The notes under the pieces are model-generated. The model searched no databases. It saw nothing but the letters and a program-made list of their open reading frames with translations, and was not told the origin of the DNA. The position numbers and the translations under genes are program-made. From Candidatus Helarchaeota archaeon (lineage in GTDB: Archaea > Asgardarchaeota > Lokiarchaeia > Helarchaeales > HEL-GB-A), in NCBI GenBank assembly GCA_013375455.1, contig JABXJT010000127.1, positions 1 through 9,280 of the forward strand: a stretch of 9,280 nt of DNA. The letters are read 5' to 3'. Of this stretch, positions 1-6,393 are shown in pieces; the first letter of the stretch is position 1; each line of letters starts with the position of its first letter.

Positions 1-10
1 GACTAAAGAT

Positions 11-1987
11 ATGATGCAAAAGGAGGAGGAGAAAACTATTAAAACGAAAGGGGTCAGAATTTATTTAAGATTAGCCCAGATCAGAAAATTTAATCAAATT
101 ATTTTGGGAACTTCTTTATGTTTATTCATATCGTTAGTGATAATTACAGCGATATCCTTTCACACACTTATATTTTGGCCAGATATTCTATTATCGATAT
201 TGTTTTGGGTATTTTTAGGGAGTTTGTTCGCCTATTCATTGACTGGTAGTCCGATAGATCTAGTTAAACCGGGAATAACTTTCTTTGGAAATATATTCTT
301 TGCCATTATGATTTTTTTTATGGCCCTCGTGCCATATGGCAGTTTTCTACATGCATTACCCGTTGCTTATGGCTTGTACATGTTCCTCTTCGTTTCTTTA
401 GGTGTTGGGGGGATAATAACTTTTGCAACAAATACATATGTTTTAAACTTCTGGCGTAAATATAGGAAAAAAAATTCAAAATTATTTGAGGGGTATGGTG
501 AAAAGGTCAAGATAATAATCAATATTGCATTTTCATGGGCCGGAATTCTGTTCGTTGGTATATTTATATTGATACAATACCTTCCAGATTTGGTTTATAC
601 TTATTTTCCAATTGCTTATGATTTATCTATAATATTTTTCATTATTTTATGCATTTTAGGAATAACAGCTTTATCAACCACCATATATAATCGGTTTATA
701 CGGCATAAAACCAAAAATAAAATTTCAAAATTAAACCGAAATGGAAAAATAAAAAAGATATTTGTTATTATGTTAGCTTTAACGGGAATTCCGCTCCTTA
801 TTATGTCAATTCCAGGAATTATTCGAGTTCCAATAACAATAGAACCTCAAGATTATCAAGTAGAATTCGTATTTTTCGCTGGATATGGCAATGTAAGTGC
901 GTCTATGGGGCAGAATTTAAATGAGCATAACTGCACGCTGGTTTTTTGTTGTTTTTCCGATATATATGATATAAATGGAAAGCAAGAATTTGTAAATACC
1001 TTTACCCATTATAATAACACATATCCCAATATCTCCATCTTTTTAGCTTTCGGCGCAAACCCGGGGGGGTTCATTTGGGACGGTAACGCGGAGGATGCAA
1101 TTAAAAATGCGAAGGAATTCATTTCCATCGTAAAGGAATACAACCTTACTAACATAAAAGGGCTCACTATAGATATTGAACCTCCAATACCTAGCCCCGC
1201 TTTTGATGTTTCACCAAATAGAGAGAGGCATTCCGAAGCTAAGGAAATGTGGGAAGATTTCTTCGATTGGATGCGAGCAAATGCCACGGATATAATATTA
1301 TCCGCTGTTTATTTTTCTGAAGTCGGCATTGATATTTTTGATGAGGATTACGATTACCATTACATCAATAGGGTTTTAGCCCTTGACATGGACAACGATA
1401 GTTGGGACGAACATGCTCCGATGATTTATCGCGATAGGCCCTATGACAAACCCCCTTATGGGGATTTTTTTGACGGGGGGCAATATTACACCTATACTCG
1501 GTTGAATCTCATGACAAAAGTCTTAGAAAAAAAATATGGGAGTCATAATAAACTGGGCATTTGGCTTGATTATAAAAATGGCGGCTGTTATGATGATAGA
1601 ACATGTGGTTATAACAATTTAGTAAGGGATGCGCTCATTGCCAAACATTTCGGCATTCCAAAAATCTCAATTTTCATGTTAAATACCGTAGGAGCTCCTA
1701 CTGAATGGGGATGTGTATTTGAATACTACGGAAGTGATTTTTTGGATCGCTTTAATGAATCGGTTAATGGTCAAGATTCCACCAACTCTTTTCAAATCTC
1801 GTACGAACCACATTTGGGTTTCATGTTTACGTTCGGTTCCATGGATCCTTTTTATTATGATATTTTTATGAATATGAATTCATTTTTGGGGATACTTCAT
1901 GTATCGCTTTTGCTGGTAGGAAATAGTTTGGTTGCCTATTATGGATGGAAAAAGTTTAAAGCAAAAACATTACGAGACTATCTTTAA
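11..1987 (+). CDS. Polytopic membrane protein with extracellular GH18-like TIM-barrel domain
   Basis: I do not recognise a named family. Residues 1-29 are charged. Seven hydrophobic segments follow (about 30-50, 55-77, 88-110, 115-143, 168-190, 203-226, 250-271), then a soluble domain (about 280-620), an eighth segment (about 623-645) and a Lys-rich tail. Loops 148-167 and 227-250 and both termini are basic, so the positive-inside rule places the soluble domain outside. That domain holds eight N-x-S/T sequons (Asn 294, 307, 335, 340, 378, 424, 462, 582), consistent with archaeal surface glycosylation. Its strands look like a TIM barrel: IFLAFGANPG (343-352), GLTIDIEPP (384-392), LSAVYF (430-435), VLALDMD (455-461), IFMLNT (554-559). 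D388 and E390 sit where GH18 enzymes carry the DxxDxDxE motif, so glycan hydrolysis or binding is inferred, not shown. Cys526 and Cys532 could form a disulfide. The frame is open to the window edge, so the start (ATG 11, ATG 14 or further upstream) is uncertain. Confidence 0.8.
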   Translation: MMQKEEEKTIKTKGVRIYLRLAQIRKFNQIILGTSLCLFISLVIITAISFHTLIFWPDILLSILFWVFLGSLFAYSLTGSPIDLVKPGITFFGNIFFAIMIFFMALVPYGSFLHALPVAYGLYMFLFVSLGVGGIITFATNTYVLNFWRKYRKKNSKLFEGYGEKVKIIINIAFSWAGILFVGIFILIQYLPDLVYTYFPIAYDLSIIFFIILCILGITALSTTIYNRFIRHKTKNKISKLNRNGKIKKIFVIMLALTGIPLLIMSIPGIIRVPITIEPQDYQVEFVFFAGYGNVSASMGQNLNEHNCTLVFCCFSDIYDINGKQEFVNTFTHYNNTYPNISIFLAFGANPGGFIWDGNAEDAIKNAKEFISIVKEYNLTNIKGLTIDIEPPIPSPAFDVSPNRERHSEAKEMWEDFFDWMRANATDIILSAVYFSEVGIDIFDEDYDYHYINRVLALDMDNDSWDEHAPMIYRDRPYDKPPYGDFFDGGQYYTYTRLNLMTKVLEKKYGSHNKLGIWLDYKNGGCYDDRTCGYNNLVRDALIAKHFGIPKISIFMLNTVGAPTEWGCVFEYYGSDFLDRFNESVNGQDSTNSFQISYEPHLGFMFTFGSMDPFYYDIFMNMNSFLGILHVSLLLVGNSLVAYYGWKKFKAKTLRDYL

Positions 1988-2070
1988 AAATTTAAAATTC
2001 ATTGGTTTGTCTCGGAATGAGGTATCCTATTCGTTTTGTTAGAAAAAATTGATTTTGATTCCCATAATAG

Positions 2071-2080
2071 GATATATAAG
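2071..2080 (+). promoter_or_regulatory. TATA box of the kinase-aldolase operon
   Basis: The sequence GATATATAAG matches the archaeal TATA consensus. A start site about 25 nt downstream would fall near 2100, giving a leader of roughly 25 nt before the TTG at 2126, with the ribosome-binding site inside it. The same nonamer GATATATAA recurs at 6302-6310 in the divergent promoter region. The assignment rests on consensus and spacing only. Confidence 0.5.
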
Positions 2081-2112
2081 GATAAGAGCGATGATAACAA
2101 ATTAGAATAAAT

Positions 2113-2118
2113 GGAGGG
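2113..2118 (+). promoter_or_regulatory. Shine-Dalgarno site deciding the kinase start
   Basis: GGAGGG lies 7 nt before TTG 2126, an ideal spacing. It overlaps the alternative ATG at 2111, which has no ribosome-binding site of its own. This favours the TTG start, giving a protein that begins MKLDMVGVG, typical of the first beta strand of PfkB kinases. Confidence 0.65.
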
Positions 2119-2125
2119 TAAAAAA

Positions 2126-3085
2126 TTGAAATTAGATATGGTAGGAGTTGGTTTAACTTGTGTAGATTTGGTTATGAAGGTTGATAGATTTCCAAAAATT
2201 GATGAAAATGTTGTCGGATCTGATTTTAACCAGTTTTTTGGAGGAGTCGCAGCAAATACTACAATAACTCTGGCTAGATTGGGGCTAGCTACTGGATTTA
2301 TAGGAAAAATTGGGAATGACCAATTCGGAACAGATATGATAGAAGCGTTCAAAAAAGAAAAAGTAGATGTGAATAATATTATTGTGGAAGAAGGTAGGTC
2401 TCCACTTAGTTTAATTATGGTAGATAAGAAAGGAAGACGGATAATTTCACATTATCCAAGTAAAGCTCTTTTACTTTTTCCAAAAGAAGTTGAACTCAAA
2501 AAAGATTATCTATTAAATTCTAAAATTGTTCATCTGGATGGCGTTCCTCTTTTAGGTGCCATAAAGGTGGGGGAGTTATTAAAAGATACAGATACCATGG
2601 TATCTCATGATATGTCTGCTCCACTTGAAAGCTTCACCAAATTTGGTATCAAATTAGAAGATATTCTTAAACTCATCAATTTATGTGATATTTTTATTCC
2701 CTGTGAACTTGCGTTAAAATCATTAACGAAGGAAGATGATGTAATGAAAGCTGTTAAAAAAGTATTAACATTCGGACCAAAAATTGCCGGAACGACTTTA
2801 GGAAGTAAAGGATGTATTATAGCAACTGAAGAAGAAATTATCAGACAGCCTGCATTCAAGGTAAAGGTGAGAGACACGACTGGGGCAGGTGACAGTTTTC
2901 ATGGTGGATTTATCTATGGTATTTTGAAAGGTTGGGATCTAAACAAAGTTGCTGAATTTGCGAGTGCAGTGGCGGCATTAGCTTGCAAGAAATTCGGGAG
3001 CCGCTCTTCATTACCCAAATTAGATGAAGTTAATGAATTCTTAAAAAATGCAGAACCATTAGAGGTTAATAATCATGCGAGGTGA
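2126..3085 (+). CDS. PfkB-family carbohydrate kinase (ketose kinase, ketohexokinase/YihV-like)
   Basis: This is an ATP-dependent sugar kinase of the ribokinase/PfkB fold, 319 aa, normal for the family and cytoplasmic. Numbering is from TTG 2126; an ATG at 2111 would add five residues. The N-terminal GVGLTCVDLV strand and the Gly-Gly hinge (39-40, in FFGGVAANT) form the substrate side. DTTGAGDSFHGGF (250-262) is PfkB signature 2, with the GAGD anion hole and catalytic base Asp256. The segments IMVDKKGRRIISHYPS and QPAFKVKVRDTTGAGD resemble, from memory, E. coli sulfofructose kinase YihV and the related ketohexokinase clade, so phosphorylation of a ketose at C1 is the favoured inference. It is the first gene of an operon with two aldolase paralogues. 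Its TGA stop lies inside the next gene's ribosome-binding site, suggesting translational coupling. Family assignment is firm; the substrate is unknown (ketohexose, 6-deoxyketose, ribulose or sulfofructose are all possible). Confidence 0.92.
   Translation: MKLDMVGVGLTCVDLVMKVDRFPKIDENVVGSDFNQFFGGVAANTTITLARLGLATGFIGKIGNDQFGTDMIEAFKKEKVDVNNIIVEEGRSPLSLIMVDKKGRRIISHYPSKALLLFPKEVELKKDYLLNSKIVHLDGVPLLGAIKVGELLKDTDTMVSHDMSAPLESFTKFGIKLEDILKLINLCDIFIPCELALKSLTKEDDVMKAVKKVLTFGPKIAGTTLGSKGCIIATEEEIIRQPAFKVKVRDTTGAGDSFHGGFIYGILKGWDLNKVAEFASAVAALACKKFGSRSSLPKLDEVNEFLKNAEPLEVNNHAR
3079..3085 (+). promoter_or_regulatory. Shine-Dalgarno site for the first aldolase, overlapping the kinase stop
   Basis: GAGGTGA is a full match to the archaeal anti-Shine-Dalgarno core (TCACCTC) and sits 6 nt before TTG 3092. 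Its last three bases are the kinase TGA stop. This supports both the TTG start and coupled translation. Confidence 0.75.
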
Positions 3086-3091
3086 AATTAT

Positions 3092-3937
3092 TTGCCTTTT
3101 ACTACGAGTAAAGAAGTTCGACTTAGCAAAATAATAGATCCTGTGGATGGAAAGGCAGTTGTTGTAGCTGCAGATCATGGAATGATGTTGGGACCCGTAA
3201 AGGGCGTTTTAAATCTTGAAGCAACCCTGAAAAATGTAGTGAAGGGGAGCCCTGATGCCATTTTACTAAGTTTTGGACAAGCATCACGTCTCAATTACAT
3301 TTTTCAAATGGAAAATAAGATATCATTTATTGTAAGAGCTGACTGGACAAATTATGGACGCTTAGGGGCAAGACCAGTTCCTGCTTCTCAAGTAAAACAT
3401 AAAATGATGGTCAGACCACGTTCTGCTTTAGTATTGGGTGCTTCTGCCATCTTGACTTACTTTTTTATAGGTTATGAAAATGATGAAGAAGAGGCAGAAC
3501 ATTTTGAGAAAATAGCAAAAATTGCAAGAGAATGTGACAAATTAAATTTACCACTTATAGTTGAACCGATTCCAACGGGACCAAAACTAACTTCCACAAA
3601 TATAATTGATTTAATTGCCATCTCGGTTAGAATGGTAATTGAAGCCGGAGCTGATGCCATCAAGGCTCCATACTTTTTATCAGGTCTACCACCGAACGAA
3701 AACCCATATAGAAAGGTTGTAAAAGCGGCTTCTGGCGTTCCAGTTCTGATATTAGGGGGTGCGAAAATGGCAAATGAACGTAAAATACTTGAGCTTCTGG
3801 ATGAAGCATTGAAGATAGATATTTCTGGCGTAGTTTTTGGACGAAATATTATTCAATCAGCTGATCCAGTCCATATCCTCCGGATTATTCGTAGAATGGT
3901 TCATGAGGGAGCTAGTATAGATGAAGTCTTAAGTTAA
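3092..3937 (+). CDS. Class I aldolase of the DeoC/LsrF/archaeal FBP aldolase superfamily (catalytic copy)
   Basis: This is a 281-aa TIM-barrel Schiff-base aldolase, probably cytoplasmic, proposed to cleave the ketose phosphate made by the upstream kinase into a triose phosphate and an aldehyde. Visible landmarks are VAADHGM (25-31; the DHG motif of this family), FIGYENDEEEAEHFE (125-139), PLIVEPIP (154-161), and EAGADAIKAPY (184-194), whose Lys191 aligns with the Schiff-base lysine. The phosphate-binding ends follow: ILGGAKM (220-226) and VVFGRNI (247-253). The Tyr found in archaeal FBP aldolase and MJ0400-type enzymes (YPRGK motif) is replaced by EPIP, closer to YihT/LacD-type sequences as I recall them, so FBP itself may not be the substrate. 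It starts at TTG with a strong ribosome-binding site and lies 6 nt after the kinase. FBP aldolase, 2-amino-3,7-dideoxyheptulosonate synthase and LsrF-like thiolase are alternatives. Confidence 0.88.
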   Translation: MPFTTSKEVRLSKIIDPVDGKAVVVAADHGMMLGPVKGVLNLEATLKNVVKGSPDAILLSFGQASRLNYIFQMENKISFIVRADWTNYGRLGARPVPASQVKHKMMVRPRSALVLGASAILTYFFIGYENDEEEAEHFEKIAKIARECDKLNLPLIVEPIPTGPKLTSTNIIDLIAISVRMVIEAGADAIKAPYFLSGLPPNENPYRKVVKAASGVPVLILGGAKMANERKILELLDEALKIDISGVVFGRNIIQSADPVHILRIIRRMVHEGASIDEVLS

Positions 3938-3945
3938 TTGTAATG

Positions 3946-3952
3946 GATGTGA
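3946..3952 (+). promoter_or_regulatory. Shine-Dalgarno site for the second aldolase paralogue
   Basis: GATGTGA differs by one base from the GAGGTGA used by the preceding gene and lies 7 nt before TTG 3960. It supports the TTG start and implies somewhat weaker initiation than for the first aldolase. Confidence 0.5.
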
Positions 3953-3959
3953 GTTCAAA

Positions 3960-4769
3960 TTGACATCAAAAATTGGAAAAGAATTTCGACTTAGTGAAAT
4001 TTCAGGCTTTGGAGATAAAAATTCTCTAATTATTCGTGCAGACCATGGAATGACATTCGGTCCTATCTCAACGATACTCGACTGGGATGAAATTTTCCAG
4101 AAAATAATTAAAATGAAGCTTATAGATTCGATAATTTTAAGTCCAGGACAAGCACAACGGCACCTTAATTTATTCAAAGGCAAATTTGCTCCTAAACTAC
4201 TGCTCAAAATCGATTGGTCTAATGTATTTAGGACTGCAACTCATTACCTTCCTGCAGAAAAAATCACGCATACTAAAATTGCGAGTGCAGAAGATGCATT
4301 ACTTATTGGTGCCTCTGGGGCTGTCGCATATTATTTTATAGGATATGAAAGAGATGAGGATGAAGCACGTCATTTTGAGTCATTAGGAAAGTTTGTAAAT
4401 GAATCTAATGAAAATGGAATGCCTTTAATAGTTGAAGTCATCCCTATAGGGAAGAAAATCGATAGAACCAGAAAAAAATATGCTGAAATTATTGGTCTTG
4501 GTGTGAGAATGGCGGTCGAGGCTGGAGCAGATATGATATTTGCACCCTTTTCGGGAAGTATTGAATCATTTCGAAACATCGTGGAAATTGCAAGTGTCCC
4601 TATATTTATGTTGGATTTAGATGAGGAATCCACTTTAGACAAGTCAATTGAGGATGTAAGGAATGCTCTAGAAGCAAATGCGAGGGGAGCTGTATTTGGT
4701 AGGAAAATATTTGAATCAAAAAATCCAGTCAAAACTGTTGAAACACTACATTCGATTATTCACGAATGA
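3960..4769 (+). CDS. DeoC/LsrF-type aldolase paralogue lacking the Schiff-base lysine
   Basis: This 269-aa paralogue of the preceding aldolase is 22 nt downstream of it in the same operon. It shares the N-terminal pattern, RADHGM (26-31), FIGYERDEDEA (126-136), PLIVEVIP (155-162), VRMAVEAGAD (182-191) and VFGRKIFE (245-252). At the catalytic position it reads ADMIFAPF (190-197): Phe194 (codon TTT, 4539-4541) replaces the lysine present as Lys191 in its neighbour. The Gly-Gly phosphate loop is also gone, with FMLDLDEEST (216-225) where the neighbour has ILGGAKM. The frame is intact and barrel elements are kept, so this is not a decaying pseudogene. I infer a catalytically inactive partner in a mixed oligomer, a regulatory or sugar-binding protein, or an enzyme with non-Schiff-base chemistry. 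It starts at TTG. Superfamily membership is firm; function is unknown. Confidence 0.85.
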   Translation: MTSKIGKEFRLSEISGFGDKNSLIIRADHGMTFGPISTILDWDEIFQKIIKMKLIDSIILSPGQAQRHLNLFKGKFAPKLLLKIDWSNVFRTATHYLPAEKITHTKIASAEDALLIGASGAVAYYFIGYERDEDEARHFESLGKFVNESNENGMPLIVEVIPIGKKIDRTRKKYAEIIGLGVRMAVEAGADMIFAPFSGSIESFRNIVEIASVPIFMLDLDEESTLDKSIEDVRNALEANARGAVFGRKIFESKNPVKTVETLHSIIHE

Positions 4770-4811
4770 ATGCAACCCCAATTCATGCAGAATTTTCCAA
4801 TCAAACATACC

Positions 4812-4840
4812 ATGTAGATGATAATAGAATTCATCTACAT
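4812..4840. terminator. Hairpin between convergent genes, putative bidirectional terminator
   Basis: Arms 4812-4821 (ATGTAGATGA) and 4831-4840 (TCATCTACAT) are perfect 10-bp reverse complements with a 9-nt loop. The element sits 42 nt after the stop of the second aldolase and directly abuts the stop codon (4841-4843) of the minus-strand isomerase. No strong T-run follows on either side, so it is not a textbook intrinsic terminator. It could stabilise 3' ends or block read-through. The rest of 4770-4811 shows nothing recognisable. Confidence 0.5.
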
Positions 4841-6253
4841 TTATGGTCCTCGAATCCTTGGTTCTATTCCAAGCAATTCACACGTTTCTACTAGATCCGA
4901 AGTATAATCCCCTTCTACCAGATGAACGTGTTGAGATGGATACTCTTGAATAAGTTCTTTTAGATCACACTCCACTTTTATAAAAGTTAACGGCCAAGCT
5001 TTTAACTGGGGAGCAAGATTTAAAATTTTATTTATTTGTTTTTCAGTTAATTCGGGGATCGTGCTAGGAATGATATACATTACGTGTTTTCCATCTATTC
5101 TTGCTATTCTGGCCCAGGTAACTTTTTCAGCTGGAGCTGAGATATAATGTATTGCGCCTCCACCCGCCTTACCATGGATATGAGGGCCATAAGTAACAGA
5201 TTTTAAGTTTATTACTGGATCGTCTGAACGATTTGCCCACCATGTTGAGCTGCCTCCACAGTTCCCACATACCACTAGCTTCTTCCTTATTGATTCCAAT
5301 AGAATGTCCATGAAGAGTGTAGGTTTGCCACCGGAAAGAATTTTAAGAATCTGCATTGTTAGCGCACCGTTAGCATCGGTTTCACAACTACAAACCATAC
5401 AATTCTTTAAACCTTCTGCATCAAAAGGATCATTCAAAAATGTCGGAGTTAAACACTGGTTTACGTAATGATCAGAAAGTTCTGGCTGGCATTTTAAAGC
5501 AGCAAAGTCTAAATCGTATCTTTTTATTAAATTTTTAGTCGCCAGGTAGCATCTTACCTGCTTTTCTAGCGTTTCATCCGTGACATATTTTCCATCATAT
5601 ATTAGTTCTTTAAAATTGTCATTCATCCAGTTGATGAAGCTTTGCACACTATCTTGAGAAACTTTTTCGGCTTCTCTTATGATTTCCACCTGACCAATAT
5701 GTTCTATAATAATTCCAAATTTTTTTTGCCATTGTGCTAAATCTATCGTTCCAGTAATAATCCCCATTGAGAGTCCACCGAATAACCCTAAAGTCATTCC
5801 CCTTAATTTCGATTGTACTGATGCCGCATTTAAAAAATCAGTAATCTTTTTGAGGTTTCCCCATATCACTTTAACTTTAATCCCTACTTCTTCTAATGCT
5901 CCTTTTGTGGCAGTTAGTCCGCTTAAACCGCCACTTCCATATAATATAGATGGAATTCCGGAGAATTTTGCCATATTTGCAGCGAGCAGTGGCATGCTTG
6001 GAAAAGTCCAAGCGGAAACATGGAGAATTAGTGATTCCATCCCATCTTTAATAAGTCTCTTGACGTTTTCTTTCGATTCTTTTATTGAATAATTAACCTT
6101 ACCATCGATTAAATCGGCTTTCTTTTTAAGTTGATTAATGAGACCGTTATGAGAATCTCGTAGAAAGTCTTTCAACCAGTCCATTGATTCATACATTTCT
6201 TCTCTTGGATCTGCAAATGTCATGATCCCTGCTAACGGCTTCTGCATCGTCAT
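4841..6253 (-). CDS. L-fucose/L-arabinose isomerase-family protein (aldose-ketose isomerase)
   Basis: This is a predicted metal-dependent aldose-ketose isomerase (470 aa), cytoplasmic, proposed to supply the ketose for the neighbouring kinase. Numbering is from ATG 6253. The N-terminal part (about 5-155) has the Rossmann-like pattern of fucose isomerase N-domains (AGIMTF, SLILHVSAWTFPS, IPSILYGSGG). A second alpha/beta region follows from 158 (LGLFGG). The C-terminal half holds SCETDANGALTM (289-300) and PTLFMDI (311-317), matching the family's metal-ligand segments, with Glu291 and Asp316 as likely ligands. CGNCGG (329-334) corresponds to the family's HCG-type turn, and QHVHLVEGD (441-449) supplies the expected late His ligand. 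The cysteines around Glu291 (285, 288, 290) are unusual. The open frame reaches TTG 6274, but that codon lies upstream of the transcription start expected from the TATA box, so ATG 6253 or 6247 is preferred. The gene is convergent with the kinase operon and divergent from the GH3 gene. The sugar is not determinable. Confidence 0.82.
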   Translation of the reverse strand: MTMQKPLAGIMTFADPREEMYESMDWLKDFLRDSHNGLINQLKKKADLIDGKVNYSIKESKENVKRLIKDGMESLILHVSAWTFPSMPLLAANMAKFSGIPSILYGSGGLSGLTATKGALEEVGIKVKVIWGNLKKITDFLNAASVQSKLRGMTLGLFGGLSMGIITGTIDLAQWQKKFGIIIEHIGQVEIIREAEKVSQDSVQSFINWMNDNFKELIYDGKYVTDETLEKQVRCYLATKNLIKRYDLDFAALKCQPELSDHYVNQCLTPTFLNDPFDAEGLKNCMVCSCETDANGALTMQILKILSGGKPTLFMDILLESIRKKLVVCGNCGGSSTWWANRSDDPVINLKSVTYGPHIHGKAGGGAIHYISAPAEKVTWARIARIDGKHVMYIIPSTIPELTEKQINKILNLAPQLKAWPLTFIKVECDLKELIQEYPSQHVHLVEGDYTSDLVETCELLGIEPRIRGP

Positions 6254-6278
6254 ATTTCTCCATAATGAACCCAATATT

Positions 6279-6289
6279 TAATATATAAA
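6279..6289 (-). promoter_or_regulatory. TATA box for the isomerase gene
   Basis: On the minus strand this reads TTTATATATTA. A start about 25 nt downstream would fall near 6258, just ahead of ATG 6253, giving a leaderless or very short-leader transcript. This placement argues against the TTG at 6274 as the start codon. Confidence 0.5.
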
Positions 6290-6342
6290 ATTAGTTCAGA
6301 AGATATATAAAACTCTATCATTGAGATTTTTCTTGCAGTGTT

Positions 6343-6352
6343 AAAATATATA
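6343..6352 (+). promoter_or_regulatory. TATA box for the GH3-methyltransferase transcript
   Basis: AAAATATATA at this position would give a start near 6373, about 20 nt before ATG 6394. A second TATA-like element, GATATATAAAA at 6302-6312, could be an alternative upstream promoter. Together with the minus-strand TATA at 6279-6289, this makes a compact divergent control region in which opposing promoters are only about 65 bp apart. Confidence 0.45.
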
Positions 6353-6393
6353 GATTCATTTAACTTTTTGAGTAAAATGCGGTGTGGTCGCAG

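Larger units (their letters stand above)
1988..2125 (+). other. Intergenic spacer and operon leader upstream of the kinase
   Basis: This is a 138-bp AT-rich spacer. It contains short T-runs after the membrane-protein stop (around 2033-2036 and 2053-2056) that could act as weak archaeal termination signals. It also holds a 9-bp inverted repeat (2023-2031 with 2066-2074), a TATA box and a Shine-Dalgarno site. I see no ORF or RNA gene in it. Confidence 0.6.

Noticed and set aside
19..28. Strong Shine-Dalgarno-like AAGGAGGAGG near the start of the membrane protein
   Set aside because: No ATG, GTG or TTG follows in frame at usable spacing; the codons simply encode a Glu run in the charged N-terminus.
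2111..2125. ATG 2111 as the kinase start
   Set aside because: It has no ribosome-binding site and lies on the GGAGGG that is ideally placed for TTG 2126; the extra residues are not needed for the PfkB fold. It is kept only as an alternative.
1999..2352. Open frame of 117 codons on the minus strand spanning the kinase promoter and 5' end
   Set aside because: It overlaps the kinase coding region and promoter and has a low-complexity shadow-type composition and no motif.
4370..4732. Open frame of 120 codons on the minus strand within the second aldolase
   Set aside because: It lies wholly antisense to a well-supported gene, has no recognisable domain, and is Ser/Ile/Phe-rich as expected for the reverse complement of a real gene.
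3946..4769. Second aldolase as a pseudogene
   Set aside because: There is no stop, frameshift or truncation, a ribosome-binding site is present, and most barrel motifs are conserved; only catalytic and phosphate-loop residues differ.
5850..6092. Open frame of 80 codons on the plus strand within the isomerase gene
   Set aside because: It is antisense to conserved isomerase sequence with no independent ribosome-binding site or family resemblance.
6254..6274. TTG 6274 as the isomerase start
   Set aside because: The TATA box at 6279-6289 predicts transcription starting near 6258, downstream of this codon, and the extra seven residues precede the first core strand.
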